Shown here piece after piece: positions 1-12,144 of a stretch of DNA of 64,000 bases; positions within the stretch are counted from its first letter, which is position 1, and each line of letters opens with the position of its first letter. The DNA is taken from the NCBI GenBank assembly GCA_963921195.1, contig OY992540.1, positions 132,246,671 to 132,310,670 on the forward strand, in the 5' to 3' direction. This DNA comes from Pegoplata infirma (Eukaryota > Arthropoda > Insecta > Diptera > Anthomyiidae). A program made the translations under genes and the position numbers. The notes below the pieces were generated by a model, which had not been told where the DNA came from, searched no databases, and saw nothing but the letters and a program-made list of their open reading frames with translations.

Positions 1-736
1 TTTTTTTTTTTTTTGCAACTACATAAATAGCTGCATATTTTATTTGGACAAAATTCATTATTACAAATTTCAATTTGGCCTCAGCGCCATAAAGGCATTA
101 TTGAGGCAAGTTGGCAAAATAATTTAAAAGATAACTGTACAAATAAAATATATGTTAAAAAAAAAAGCTTATCATATATATTACAAATTTTATAAAAGTT
201 TAATAAAAATTACATTAAAAGCGTTTCAATTTTATTAAGTAAGTATTCCTTACAAGAGGACTTAAAAATGGAAATTCGATCTACTTGTTTTAAAGCTGGC
301 GGCAAGTTATTAAATTTAATTCCACCAATATAATCGATAATATAATATAATTTCTACAAATAATTTTTTGATTTTTTTTTCTACAAAAAAATAACTGACT
401 TGTGTAGGTAAAAACTAATGATATATCATTAAAAAATACCAACAATTTAAAAAAAAAATTACTTACACAAATCATTAAAAATCAAAAGAATAATCAGTAG
501 TTTTTAATAACAGAACAAAAATAAATGACTTTAAAAATTAAATGTTAATGAAAGTCTTTATTTTTTAGTGTGTTATTTTTGAAACAAAGGACTGAAGTAG
601 TCATTAATAAAAACTGAACATCAAACAAATGTTTTTTCTTTTAAAAACGACTAAACGGAAAACTTTTTAAATAAACTACAAACAGTTAATGACATAATTT
701 TTTGAGTGTATAGGAAACTTGACTCAGACTCCAACA
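1..736. other. AT-rich sequence, no gene
   Basis: AT-rich sequence with homopolymer runs. Only short chance reading frames are present on either strand. No coding signal, RNA gene or clear repeat boundary seen. Confidence 0.6.
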
Positions 737-963
737 CCCGTATTCATAACAAAAAAACGAGTGGCTATCATCGAGCTGCTAACTTTTTTACTCGAAATTT
801 TCAATAAAGGAAAGGTTTTCTCTTGATGAAAGGCACTCGTATTATCATTATAATAAAGATAGAAGTGCCTATCATCGAGGACTAAGCTTCCCCTTTTAAA
901 AAATTGTGTTTGAACAAGTTAGCAGCTCGATGATAGCCACCCGTTTTTTGTTTTGAATACGGG
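737..963. mobile_element. Palindromic MITE with CCCGTATTC ends
   Basis: The left end reads CCCGTATTCATAAC and then a stretch containing GTGGCTATCATCGAGCTGCT. The right end is the reverse complement (ends GAATACGGG), so about 50 bp at each end pair. A second inner pair around GGCACT/AGTGCC lies in the middle. No clear target duplication is visible, so the superfamily is open. Confidence 0.6.
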
Positions 964-1320
964 CGTAAGACTTTTGCTATAGAAAAACTGTATCAGAATC
1001 TGGGATTTATTCTCTGAAAATATAGACTCAGAATCTGAGACTTGAAATTGAGACTGAAAATTGACTCAGAATGCGAGAATTTCCCTTTAAAAACAAAAGC
1101 AAGCTGAGAAAAAATGAATTTTTTTATCGGATCCAGAGGATCCTCCCACCGTTAAGGGAGCCCCAAAAAACGCCTAACAAAATTTTTGTTTTAAATTTAT
1201 TTAAATTTTTGTAGGCAATTTCACTTGTTTTTTTTTAAAAAGATGTCTTTAAATCTGTAAATCATTTTTCCTATAGAAAATGTCTCAGTTTCAGACACAT
1301 TTTGTTTTTACGGAAAAAAT
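964..1320. repeat. Weak remnants of the 35-bp repeat family
   Basis: Contains scattered words of the 35-bp family that is abundant further right (CTATAGAAAA, CAGAATCTGAGAC, TTTTTCCTATAGAAAATGTC). The units are too diverged to phase. Probably an old relic; weakly supported. Confidence 0.35.
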
Positions 1321-2032
1321 TCTCCAAAATCGTTAAAACCAGCGATTAAAAACTGAAAATCATAACGCATTAATAATTTTTACTTCCAGTCAAGTTGTTA
1401 ATAATTTAAAAAAAAATACTGCAACCACCAGTCAAGTTTACATTTCTAACAAAACAGTTCAGTCACTTTTTTACTGCTGAACTTTTTTGTGTTGTGCTGA
1501 TGGTGGTTGATTTGAAAAAATACAAGCACTGCCTAACCAGCAACAGTAAAAAATTATAGAAGCACACAAACAGCACAAACGCTGTTTTGAGAAATCTACT
1601 GCGAGTTACAATTCAAAATGTGGTGAGGTACTGACAAGACAACAAATATAAACGAAAATAAACAGAATCATTGTAACGAAAGAACTTCTTGTACATAGCA
1701 AGAAAAAAATGTGCAAGAAATAAAAAAATTGTTGTTTTATTTTAAAAAAATTCTTATTATGATTATTTAATTCTTGTTTATTCAAATAATATATTTCAAT
1801 AAAAAAAATCAATATTTTTTATATCAAATAAGTGAATTAATGCATTAGTCATTGTTAGAAAAGTAAACAAATTTGAAATATTTTTTCATTAACATACGAT
1901 AAATTAGCAATTATAAACTAAAAAAATAATAAAAAATTTTGAAAAATGAAAAACGATATAAATAAATCACAATTAATCCAACTAAATTTTAGGATAAAAG
2001 GTCTTTGGAAAACCTATTTTTTTTGTGTCCAT
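1321..2032. other. AT-rich sequence with CAGT/ACTG-rich patch
   Basis: Around 1390-1600 short CAGT, CTGAACT and AACAGT words recur on both strands; a similar patch lies near 3580-3850. No open frame of note and no defined ends. Confidence 0.4.
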
Positions 2033-2034
2033 TA

Positions 2035-2719
2035 AGGCGTTTCATCAAAAACTTTTTTTTTTTGGATTTTCGCAACTCTTGAAGCGGAATATGCATTCTT
2101 ATGGCCCAAAAGATTTTTGAGATTTTTTAAAGGTAGATTTTATCAAAAAAAAAAATGAGGTTCGATCGATTTTATCAAAAAATGAGGTTTTGAAACATAG
2201 GCCGCTGTTCCAAAAAAAGTAATTCACATAAAAAATGTGAAAATGAAAATTTCCGAATTTTTTTGGTGTTCTAGATTTCACATCCGAATTTCTTTTTCGT
2301 TTTGTTTCACATAAATAAAATTTGGTGAAAGTAAAACGAATGCACTTTTTTCCTTATAATTTTTTAAATTTAAATTATTCGATTTCAACTTCGAATGAAA
2401 ACGTGATCAACAAAACACTAAACTTGATTTCATGTGATTCGGAAATTTTCATGTGAATTGAAAAGTTGTGAAAGACAGAACAGAGGCCATAATTTTTTTT
2501 TTTAATTTTTTTCTCTGTTGGCTTTTTTACAAAACCGGATACATTACTTCTAAATGTTGCTAGCTTCCTAAAAAAAATATTCACGGTCAAAATTATAAGT
2601 TCAAAGGTCACTAAGATGATCTTAAAAGTAAAAATTCAGAATTTCCCGTGTTCCAACCTCAATAATTTGAGAAATTTTTAGTGTATGAACATAAAAAATT
2701 TTTTTTTGATGAAACGCCC
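2035..2719. mobile_element. TA-flanked TIR element (GGCGTTTCATC ends)
   Basis: Left end AGGCGTTTCATCAAAAA and right end the reverse complement of GGGCGTTTCATCAAAAA, flanked on both sides by TA (2033-2034, 2720-2721). This is the form of a Tc1/mariner-type non-autonomous element. It has no transposase frame. A smaller inverted-repeat unit (2200-2488) sits in its middle. Confidence 0.6.
2200..2488. repeat. Inverted-repeat unit GGCCxCTGTTC, copy 1
   Basis: Begins GGCCGCTGTTC and ends GAACAGAGGCC. The inner arms also pair through GAAAATTTCCGAAT. A second copy lies at 60371-60635 in the same orientation, similar across most of its length by eye. Non-coding. Confidence 0.6.
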
Positions 2720-2721
2720 TA

Positions 2722-3900
2722 GTGTTCATTCATGCACAATTTTTCGTCAAATTGAGTAAAATACCAAAAGTTTAGAACATTTTTGTTAATAAGTCGAAAA
2801 ATATTAACTTTTTTGGCATGAACGCTTTTCTTTTTTCAACAAAAAATTTGCGAAAACATTTTTAATAAAATTTTGAACTCCATAATGTAAAAAAAAATAA
2901 TGTCTAATACTTAGAAAATGTTCCAAATTTACAAAAAAATTTCTTTAAAACGTAAAAAAAAAAAAATTGTTAGAAAATTTCCAAAAAAATAGGCACTTGA
3001 TTTTTTAAGCATTTAAAAACATATTTACTTCAAAAAGTAAAAAAAATCGTGCCTGACCCTTAGACAATTTTCCAAAAAAAAATTTCGGAACTTTTTAGAG
3101 CACTTTCAATAAAAAATTTACCATTAAACTAAACTTTTAAACAATTTTTTTCACTTAGAAAATTAATAAAAAAAAAATCGGAAGTTTGAATTTTTTTAAA
3201 CTTTAATGAAACTTTTAACTTTAAAACATAAAAAAATTTTGGAAACAAATTTTCAACAAATTTTCGGAACTTAAAAAAACAGTTCAGTTAAAATTTTTTA
3301 CCCAAAAACTTAAAAAAATAAGTGTCGGAACTTGGAACATTTATATTTTTTAAGTGCATTTTTAATTAAATTTAGAAAATTTTAAAACATTATTTCTCAA
3401 CATTTTTTTCCTTAAAGCATTATCTTTACTTTTGAAACATTTTTCTAAATAATATAATAAATCTTGTCATTACTTGTACAAAGAAATATCTACTTATATT
3501 TACTGTTCATTTAACTTCCAGCAGCTCAAAGAAAACAAATTTCATGCTAACGAGTCGAATTCAAATTTTATTTTCCCTACTGCCAGTCCAGTAACAAACA
3601 GAACTTGTGCAGCGCAGTAACCAGACAATTCAGTCGTGTGTGCTGTTTTTTGTTTTTTTAAACTGAAGCTGAACTGTGTGCTGGCAAGTTTGTTAATTTC
3701 AAAAAAAAAACTTTAACTGTACTGCTGCTGATGAAAATTGACAATTTTTAACAGTTCAGTTATTGACTGCTGTTTTGTTTTGATAATTTTTATGATGACG
3801 AAACAGTACAAATTATGTGTTTTTGCTGAAAATCCAGCCAGTTTTTTTAACCCTGGTTAAAACTTAAGTTTTTATTGTTAACCATAACTTATTCTATATT
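2722..3900. other. AT-rich low-complexity sequence
   Basis: Recurring loose words such as CGGAACTT and AAAACATTTTT without a fixed period, then a CAGT-rich patch at 3580-3850. No gene or element boundary recognised. Confidence 0.45.
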
Positions 3901-3902
3901 TA

Positions 3903-4930
3903 CACTAAAAAAAAAGTGAACTAAAATCTGGGAAAATTAACTCAATTTTGAGAAAAAGAGGGAATGATTTGGCTCCAAAGATTTTTTTCTTAGTTTTAGT
4001 TCATAATTTTCCCAAAAATAAGGAAAACAAAATTATTTAATTTTAAGCCAATTTTAACTAGAAAATGGGAAAAACTATACATCACATTTTAGAAATAGAT
4101 TGGGTCTAGACCCTGGACCCATGGGTTCGGACCCCATTTAACTCGAGACCCCGTTGGGTCCTTTAAGTTTCCCCATAGATTTTGAACCAAAACTTGTGTC
4201 CGTTTCGCTCTAACTTGCTTAGTTTTTGAGATACGGTAATAAGGGGCCTGTTAGGGTCTTGAGAATCTTAAAAACTGGATAACTCAAAAACTATTAATCG
4301 GAGGGCTTTCGGGTATTTTGCGGAAGTGTTCTACGAGTCAAGAGCTACAAAAATGCCGTTGGACATTTTCTCGTGTTGGCAGTATTTTCCAAGATATGTG
4401 CATATATAAAATCTCGGGAATTTCAAATTTTAGATCTAAAATTAGGGTATTGAGACCCCGACAGATATGCAGAGCTAGGCTATTCCATATTTTTCTTTGT
4501 AGTCTTTCTTTTGAAAATTTCATCCGTTTCGCTTTATCTCGCTTAGTTTTCGAGATATCGCCATTTTGAATTTTTAACTAAATTCTAAGAAGTACACTTC
4601 CTCAATTCAAAGAAGAGAAATATGATGAAGTTAGTAAATTTTAACTAAACTTGAACTAAATTGTTTTTTAAGAAATATGTCTTAAAAATAAATATACGTT
4701 TCTTAGATTTGTGGAAAATTTCTTTGTCAGTAAGATTTTTTTTCCTAATATTAAAAAAATCCATTTAAAGAAAACTATGAACTACTTATAAGTAAATGAA
4801 CTAAATTTTTTTTCTCATAGTTAAGAAAATTTCTCATTTTTAAGTTAAATTTCACTAAATTTTAGGAAAATTCATGATAAATTTTCAAAGACATTTTTTC
4901 CTTAATTTTAGCTATGTCTTTTTTTCAGTG
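3903..4930. mobile_element. Tc1/mariner-type non-autonomous element (CACTRAAAAAAA ends)
   Basis: Ends CACTAAAAAAAAAGTG and the reverse complement of CACTGAAAAAAAGACATAG, flanked by TA on both sides (3901-3902, 4931-4932). Subterminal GGAAAATT words occur in both halves. The centre (about 4100-4590) is richer in GC and holds two diverged copies of a segment with CCGTTTCGCT...CTTAGTTTT.GAGATA. No transposase frame. Confidence 0.6.
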
Positions 4931-5083
4931 TACCACCATTTTTTATGCCATCCAATTACTTAGCTATTTTAAAAAAACACCGATGTAAAAATAATTAATC
5001 CTCTAAAGCAGAGATGTATTTTATATCTTACAAGGGAAGTCTCCCAATTTTTATAAACCGATTTGCCTAAAACTTAAAATATA

Positions 5084-5510
5084 CAGTGCCGGTCAAAAAT
5101 ATTTACACAGAGCTATAGTAGATAAAATTTGTTAAAGACATAATTCAAAATACCAGACCTTTTTTTGAACAAACGTGTATTTTTCTTATAATGTGTTTTG
5201 TAGTAATTTATTAAGCTTTAATTTAAGCTTTATAGCGTCGAGATTGAACTAATATTAAATGCACTACGAGGGTCGAACTAGAAAATGATAATTTTTACAG
5301 ACATTTTTTAAAAAAAATTTTAAAAAGTATTTCGAAAAAATTTTTTCCAAGTTCAAACATACAAAATTTAAAAAATTCCACCTAAGTATTAATATTCATT
5401 TGTCAACTAAATTTTTTAATGACCAAAAAACTTAAAATTTTTTAAATGCTGTAGAAAAAATCCACATTTTATGACCTCCAATTCTGTTTGAATATTTTTG
5501 ACCGGCGCTG
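5084..5510. mobile_element. Tc1/mariner-type MITE (CAGTGCCGGTCAAAAATATT ends)
   Basis: Perfect or near-perfect terminal inverted repeats (CAGTGCCGGTCAAAAATATT against CAGCGCCGGTCAAAAATATT) with TA on each side (5082-5083, 5511-5512). The interior (CTTTAATTTAAGCTT, then CTACGAGGGTCGA) is shared with the longer TA element at 39717-40653, so the two belong to one family. Confidence 0.75.
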
Positions 5511-5512
5511 TA

Positions 5513-6886
5513 TATAAAAGACCCGATTTTAAGGTTGGGGTGCCTCGGCTTACGATTAAAAAATGAGTAAATAATAAAGATTTTTTTGTTTTTGATTTTT
5601 GAGCTACTTCTTTTTCCATATCAGGGAATTAGGATTTAAAAAAATGTGTAAAAAATGCCGAAGAAAGATTTTTTTTAATAACGATCTAACTGTGTCATAT
5701 GTTCGGCTTCGTTAAATATTTTTTTTTCACGAAAATGTGTAAATTTTGGGAGGGTTTTTATGGATTCGGCAAAATCGAATTTAATTTTTTTACTTTTTTT
5801 TTTTTAAATTCAAATATTTTATACTCTATTTTATTTATTTGTCTATTTAATAATATAGTTAAAATAATTAAAAAAAAAAGAAAAATTAGACTTATTGGAC
5901 CAGTATCTAAGTATACGGGTAACGATTTAAGTATTGGATAAAAAAGAATATGTGTTAAAAATTTATAATAGACAAAATATCTTAAACTAAACTTAAAATT
6001 CATATCTTAAAAATGAACCCAACTAAAATGCCTTTGCTTAATTATTTTTTTTTACACTAAGAAAGTTTATTTTTGATCTCAAAGTCAATTTTTTTTTGCT
6101 AAAAAAAACTACTAAGAAAAAATATTTTTTTTTAATTTTTTCAATTGACGAAATAATTACAAACTTATGTATTCTATATAAAAAAAATATTTTTTTTTTT
6201 AATTAGATTTACATATCGATACAAAAAAATTACAGAAAATATTAATATAACAACAAAGAAAATTTAAACAAAAAAGAAAAATAAACAAAAATTTAGTAAA
6301 AAAGTGAGATAATATTAAAAAAATCGACAATAGATTTTAAGAGTTTTTTTCAAAGAAATTATTGAAAAAAAAAAAAAAAAAAAATAATTTAAAAATGTTT
6401 GTAGATTTTATTTAAAATATAAAAATTTTTGGGAATCTTATGGATCGGTTCTTAAAATTCTCAGTGTTTAAAAGAATCATAAAATGACAAATTTTGTATG
6501 AAAATTAGTGTAATTTTGTGATAATTTTTATGAAGGATTTTAATCAATTTAAGAATCGGTCTATTAATTGATGAAATTTAACAGCTGTTATTTAAATTTA
6601 AAAGAAATCAAAATTAATATTTAACAATTAAACATAATCAGAGATTTTTTTTAGGAATAATTGTATTAGAATCTGATATCTTTTCTGAAAAAAATATTTT
6701 ACACAAAATTGTTAAATTTTTTTTTGGCAGAGTTTTTTTTTATTGAAAAAGTGTTTTTAAAATGAGAGAAGTTTGTTTTAATTTTTATTAAATAATTAAA
6801 TTTGTTAACTATAAGACTTTTTATTTGTGCAATGAAAAAGAGTTTATTCTGATTCGAATAAACCTAATTTTCTAAAGAATTATGAT
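5513..6886. other. AT-rich sequence, nothing recognised
   Basis: Extremely AT-rich with many A and T runs. The overlapping short frames near 5700-6000 on both strands look like composition artefacts. Confidence 0.55.
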
Positions 6887-6888
6887 AA

Positions 6889-7262
6889 CCCGAGTAAAAA
6901 AGTTTTGATATAATTATATATAATTTGATAAAATTATATATAATTATATAAAATTATATAAAGAGGTAAAATTTTCCAAAAAGTTGGATAAAATTATTTA
7001 TAATTTGATAAAATTATATATAATTATATCCAGGATTTGGTGGATATAATTATATAAAATTATATCAAATTATATACAATTTGATAAAATTTTTATCCAC
7101 CAAATCCTGGATATAATTATATATAATTTTATCAAATTATATATAATTTTATCCAATTTTTTGGAAAATTTTACCTCTTTATATAATTTTATATAATTAT
7201 ATATAATTTGATATAATTTTATCAAATTATATATAATTATATCAAAAACTTTTTTACTCGGG
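6889..7262. mobile_element. Near-perfect 374-bp palindrome with CCCGAG ends
   Basis: Reads CCCGAGTAAAAAAGTTTTGA at the left and its reverse complement at the right. The two halves pair almost throughout around a centre near 7075 (CCACCAAATCCTGG against CCAGGATTTGGTGG). Interior is TATAATTATATATAATTTGAT-like. Flanked by AA on both sides (6887-6888, 7263-7264), matching the 2-bp duplications of other CCC-ended elements here. Confidence 0.65.
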
Positions 7263-7288
7263 AATGGGGAAATTGGAAAATCCCCGAA

Positions 7289-7738
7289 CACACAAAAAAT
7301 TATTGGATAAAAATTTTCAATTAAATCTATTGATCAACAAAATTTAAATGATGCTTTGATTGAAATTTTTTCTTTAACTGTCAGATTACAAATTTTCAAC
7401 ATACCAGATTTTTTTTCGCATTAATTTATTTGAATAGAATAATTCAAAAATATATAAAATAATCAGGGCTTCCTTTTTTTATTGTCAGCAACATATTGGA
7501 AAGCAATAAGCTAACAATTCATTTGTTAAATCAATCATTATTTTGATTGGCTATGAATAAAAAATTGATCAAACTATTGATCAAAATCGGAAAAATGTCT
7601 GATTGAAAAAATTTTCAATCAATCACCTACAATTTGATGACTGGTATAACAATTTTTTTAATTGGAGGAATTTCAATAAAAAAAATTGATTGAATCCGCG
7701 TTTTGTTGACTGAAATCAATTTCAAATTTTTTTCTGTG
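7289..7738. mobile_element. CACAxAAAAAATT-ended element, copy 1
   Basis: An inverted copy of the unit at 16983-17473: both contain the run from GATCAATAGATTTAATTGAAAA through GATTGATTTAACAAATGAATTG. Ends read CACACAAAAAATT and TTTTTTTCTGTG. Non-coding. No TA flank; AA follows both copies, so the target form is unclear. Confidence 0.55.
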
Positions 7739-8069
7739 AAACGACCATCAATTCATTCCTGAAAATTGCCAAATTTTTTGAAAGCAAGAAACTCTATGAG
7801 TATTTAATGGGAGAATATCCTAAAAGAGAAAGTAGAGTTAACATAAATAAGTACTTATTATGTTAATTCATAATGGGGAACGTGAAAAGGCCTCAAATCA
7901 GAATAAACTCCTTTTCATTGCAAAATCATAGAAATTTTCTAGAAAATGTAAAACTTTTTTATAGAAAATTTTCACAGAATCTGAGATTTCTTCTTTAACC
8001 AGAAAATTTTTGAAAATATTATTTTTTTTTTGAGAAAAAACGGTTCAATATCTTTTTTTCTTAATTTTT

Positions 8070-8753
8070 ATACCCTCCACTTAGTGATAGAGGGTATATA
8101 TAAGTTTGTCATTCTGTTTGTAACTCATCGAAATATCGATGATAAAAACAAGTAAAAAAGTTAATTTCGGCCTTGCCGAATGTAGTGATACCCTATACAA
8201 TTTCAAAAAGATTATTGCAAAAAACTTTATTTAAAAGGAAATTATTTAAAAAAAAAAAAAATTTTTTTTTGAAAAAAAATTTCCGCGAAAAAAAAATTTT
8301 GGTAAAAAAAATCCGCGATTTTTTTCTTTTTTTTGTCAAAAAATATGTTCGTACTTGTTTAAATACCATTTGGTGTTCAATTATGTTCACATATGTCAAC
8401 CAGAAGCCGAATTAAAGCATTTTGTATTTTTAGGTTATGTTGAATGTACTGAAATTTTTGAGGTGTGCTTACATTTTCGTTCATAACTTTTGAACCGCTG
8501 AACCGATATCGCTCAAATGCAATACCAAACTTCTCGGGAGAACTTCCAATAAATGTGTTAAGTTTCAGTCCTGGCCGTGTGGTATTTTGATCGTGATCAC
8601 CATTTCCACAGACAGACAGACAGACGGACAGACGGACATCGATCGGCGATCATGAATATATATACTTTATGGGGTCCTAGACCGATATTTCGATGAGTTA
8701 CAAACGGAATGACAAACTTATATATACCCTCTATCACTAAGTGGATAAAAAAA
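8070..8753. repeat. Dispersed fly repeat with inverted ends
   Basis: Opens with a TATACCCTCCACTTAGTGAT segment and closes with its reverse complement. From about 8150 it reads AACAAGTAAAAAAGTTAATTTCGG...GCCGAA, then an AT-rich body, GTTCATAACTTTTGAACCGC, the GACAGACGGACAGACGGACA tract near 8610, and ACTTTATGGGGTCCTAGACCGATATTTCGATG. Further copies or fragments lie at 11070, 18290, 20330, 21180, 28578, 38975, 50285, 53780 and 61930. It is a recurrent sequence in fly genomes to my recollection; its mobility class is not shown here. Confidence 0.65.
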
Positions 8754-8835
8754 AAAAACCCATAATATTAGAAATATTCCAAAATTCCAAAACTTTGATT
8801 TGAGGGCGCCACGGAATAAAATGATCTGATTTGGC

Positions 8836-9880
8836 CAGTGTTGCCACCAACAAAATCGTAAATTACACATGGATCATGCCAAAATTACACATGAAATCAC
8901 GAATTACACATGCTTTTTTTTAATAACGTTTTTTTGTTAATTTTGAAAATATAACGATTAAGTCTGTCGATTTTGACATAAGACTCCGTTTAATTGACAG
9001 TTAGCAGCTAATTGGATATTGAGTAATCCGTCCTAATTGTAAGTCTGGTTTTTACTGCTGCGGTTAATTGTTTTTTTGCGAAATTTCTGTCTGGATTATC
9101 TAACAATAAGTCAAATCAGAAGAAAATCTATAAAAACAAAAAAAATATATATTAATTTCAGCGGAAAAATCTGCTAATTTTAACAAAAACCCTGCTGATT
9201 TTAATCGTTTAATCGTTAAAATATCACAAAAATAAAAAAAAAACAATTTCTGTAAAATTACAAAAAAATCAGCTGAAATGTTCACAAAAATATTTTTGTA
9301 AACTCAGCAAACAGAATCTGTAGAATTACTTAACAAAATTCTGTTATTTTTTTAAAACTGAATGACAGAGAATTTTGTTAAACTATCCATTTCTGCAGAA
9401 AAATCTGCTAAAAGTTTGCTTTTTTAAACTGAAAGCCCGTTTTACAGATTTTTTGAAAGATTTTTTCTTTTAAGTATAGGAATATTTTATTTGAGGAGTT
9501 TTAAAATTTTTTAAATGAAAAAGTACTTCGTAAAATAATTTTGTGTCTCTCCAAAAGCGTGTTAAGCGTTTTTTTAACATGTAAATTCAATATGAAATCC
9601 ATCTAAAATTCACGATTTTGCTCATAACTTCTTAACCGAATCTTTTGAAAAATCATGAATATACGTCGTCCTAGATCGATAGTTCAAAATGTCACAAACT
9701 GAATTACTCCATCAATAAGTGAAGGGTAAAATAAATTAAAACAAATTATGAAAAATGCTCAAAAACGTAAAAATTTAAAATTACACATGAATTATACATG
9801 CAGCCAATTACACATGGGCTACACATGAAAAAAAAATATTACACATCATATGTGTAATTACACATGAGGTGGCAACACTG
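8836..9880. mobile_element. hAT-type MITE, ATTACACATG family
   Basis: Ends CAGTGTTGCCACC and GGTGGCAACACTG, flanked by the 8-bp direct duplication GATTTGGC (8828-8835, 9881-9888). TIR and duplication length fit the hAT superfamily. The word ATTACACATG recurs several times inside both ends, mostly in the same orientation. No transposase frame. Confidence 0.8.
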
Positions 9881-9979
9881 GATTTGGCTCAAATTAAGTT
9901 TAAATGAAAGCCTGTCACAAGCTCTATGAAACAATCAATCCTTGCAATTTTACTTCACTTTGTATCTGAAATGACCCTA

Positions 9980-10460
9980 CACACAAACAACTTTGTCAAA
10001 TTACTAGGAAAAGTCTCGTAATCCCATTGGACAGTTTTCCTTGTTTTTTAACAAACAAAATTTGGATCGAAATTTACATTTTTTTTAGTAATTTTACAAT
10101 ATTTTTTGTAATTTTACAAATTTTCAAGATAATTTTACAAAAAAAAAATCTAGTAAAATTACCAGAATTTCTTGTAATTTCAATTGCGCCAAAAAACTGT
10201 AAATTTACAATTTAATTGGTAAAAAAAACTTGTAAAATTACAAAATTATTGGTAAAAAGCTTGTAAAATTACTAGGAATTCTCGTAAAATAGGAGTTAGC
10301 AAAAAATCTAGTAAAGTTACAAAACCTTGTAAACTTTATCGTGTCCAAAAATTTGTAAATTTACAATTTTATTGGTAAAAACCTTGTAAAATTACAAAAT
10401 TATTGGTAAAAAGCTTGTAAAATGACTAGGAATTTTTGTCAAATAGGAGGTAGCAAACAA
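9980..10460. mobile_element. Tc1-like element of the TTGTAAAATTACAA family, copy 1 (right end lost)
   Basis: Starts CACACAAACAACTTTGTC after a TA and continues with CTAGGAAAAGTCTCGTAATCC. The body consists of recurring TTGTAAATTTACAA and TTGTAAAATTACAA words and AGGAGGTAGCAAA. Copies at 15096-15605 and, reversed, 60910-61438. This copy fades out near 10460 without the GAGTG end. Confidence 0.55.
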
Positions 10461-11069
10461 ATAGCATACAGATTCTAAGAAATTTACTTATTCTGAGAAA
10501 CATTTGCCGATAATAATTTCTCAGATTAGATTCTAAACAAAAATTTTAAGATTCCGTTAATTTTCCTTCAGAAATTTAATAACAGCTGTTATTGTAAAAG
10601 AAAATAAAAACAAAAAATTTAATTTAAAAAACAAACTGTGTTTTTTTAACGAGTAGAATTTAAATAATAATAATACATTCAATAATAAAAAGGGAATACA
10701 AATTATTAAATATTATGAAAAAGAAAACTTAAAATAATATTATTGTAAAGAAGATGTAAGAAAATATTTAAAAAAAAAAATCTCAAAACTAAAAGAAAGT
10801 TTTAACAATACGTTTAATCGATTACAAAATGTTACAAAGAAAATTTACAAAAAAAAAAAAATAAAGGAATTCTCAATTTAGAGTTAAACAAATCGATTAA
10901 AAGTGTAATAAAGTAAAATTTTTATAAAAACAAGCAGTAGCTAAAACAAAAAACATTGCAAAAAACCATCACACAATGGTTTTTTTGCAACGTTTGCAAT
11001 TTTGCAATACTTAAAATAATAGTGGTATTTAGGTCAGCAATTTTTAGCCTTGCAAAATTGCGATATGCA
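10461..11069. other. AT-rich sequence with TTGCAA words
   Basis: Non-coding AT-rich sequence. A small dyad around CCATCACACAATGG lies near 10968, followed by recurring TTGCAA and TTTGCAAT words. Confidence 0.45.
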
Positions 11070-11575
11070 AAATTTTCATCGAAATATCGGTCTGGGACCC
11101 CATAAAGTGGAAATGGTGATCACGGCCAAAATATTACACGTAGATAACTGAAACTTAACATATTTGTTGGAAGTTCTCCCGAATTCTCTGGTATTGCATT
11201 TGAGCGATATCGGTTCAGCGGTTCAAAAGTTATGATTGAAAATGTAAGGACACCTACAAAATTTTAGCACATTCAACATAACCTAAAAATACCAAATGCT
11301 TTAATTCGGCTGCTGGTTGATATATGTGAACATAATTGAACACCAAATGGTATTTAAACAAGTACGAACATATTTTTTGACAAAAAAGAAAGAAATCGCG
11401 GATCTTTTTTTTACCAAATTTTTTTTTTGCGGAAATTTTTTTCGCGGATTTTTTTTTTTTTCAAAAGTAATTTCTTTTTAAATAAAGATTTTTGAAAAAA
11501 AAAAATAATCTTTTAGAAATTGTGGAGGGTATCACATACGGCAAAGCCGAATTTAACTTTTTACTTGTTTTTTTT
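11070..11575 (-). repeat. Dispersed fly repeat, inverted partial copy
   Basis: Reverse complement of most of 8150-8700: from CGGTCTGGGACCCCATAAAG and GAGCGATATCGGTTCAGCGG through to GGCAAAGCCGAATTTAACTT. It forms a 2.4-kb-spaced inverted pair with the copy at 8070. It lacks the GACGGACAGACGG tract. Confidence 0.7.
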
Positions 11576-12136
11576 TTTTTAAGTTGCAATATTGCACTGT
11601 GGCAAGGGTCAAAAATTTCTGAAGTGAATATCCTGAATAATCTTATAAACTTCTGGGAATATTGAGAAACAGAAGGCGTGTGAAGATGAAACTAGATTTT
11701 TTTTTTTCAATGTCATTGTTAAACGTCGCTCATTTTTTCACAATGTCCATTACTTATGGCAATCTATCCAAAAATTGTTATCTTTGCAAAGTGCAAAATG
11801 CTAAATTTTTTATTAGCGGTATTCACGTCAGCCATTTTTACCCTTGCAGAGTGCGAAATGATTTTTTTTTTTACAACACATGCAATAAAATGAAACCCCA
11901 AAAATGTTTTGTGCATTTTTTGTAATAAATGTAGCATTTTGAAGTAGTAAAATTACATCACTTGCAATTTGCAAGGGCCAATATGTTTGGCATAATCGCC
12001 TTTAGTAAAATGCCACCAAAAACGTTAGCAAACCTTTTTTTTCTATATAAATAATGCAAAATGTTTGACTTCACTGGTGCGCAAAGAATTTTTTATTTTG
12101 TAAACTAGTGTAATTAGCTTTTCTTAAAGAAGGTCA
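11576..12136. other. TTGCAA-word sequence between repeats
   Basis: Contains recurring TTGCAAGGG, AAATGC and TGCAAAGTG words resembling the repeat family at 13543-14653. An 87-codon frame at 11662-11925 shows no recognisable domain and is probably chance. Confidence 0.4.
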
Positions 12137-12144
12137 CTTGTAAA

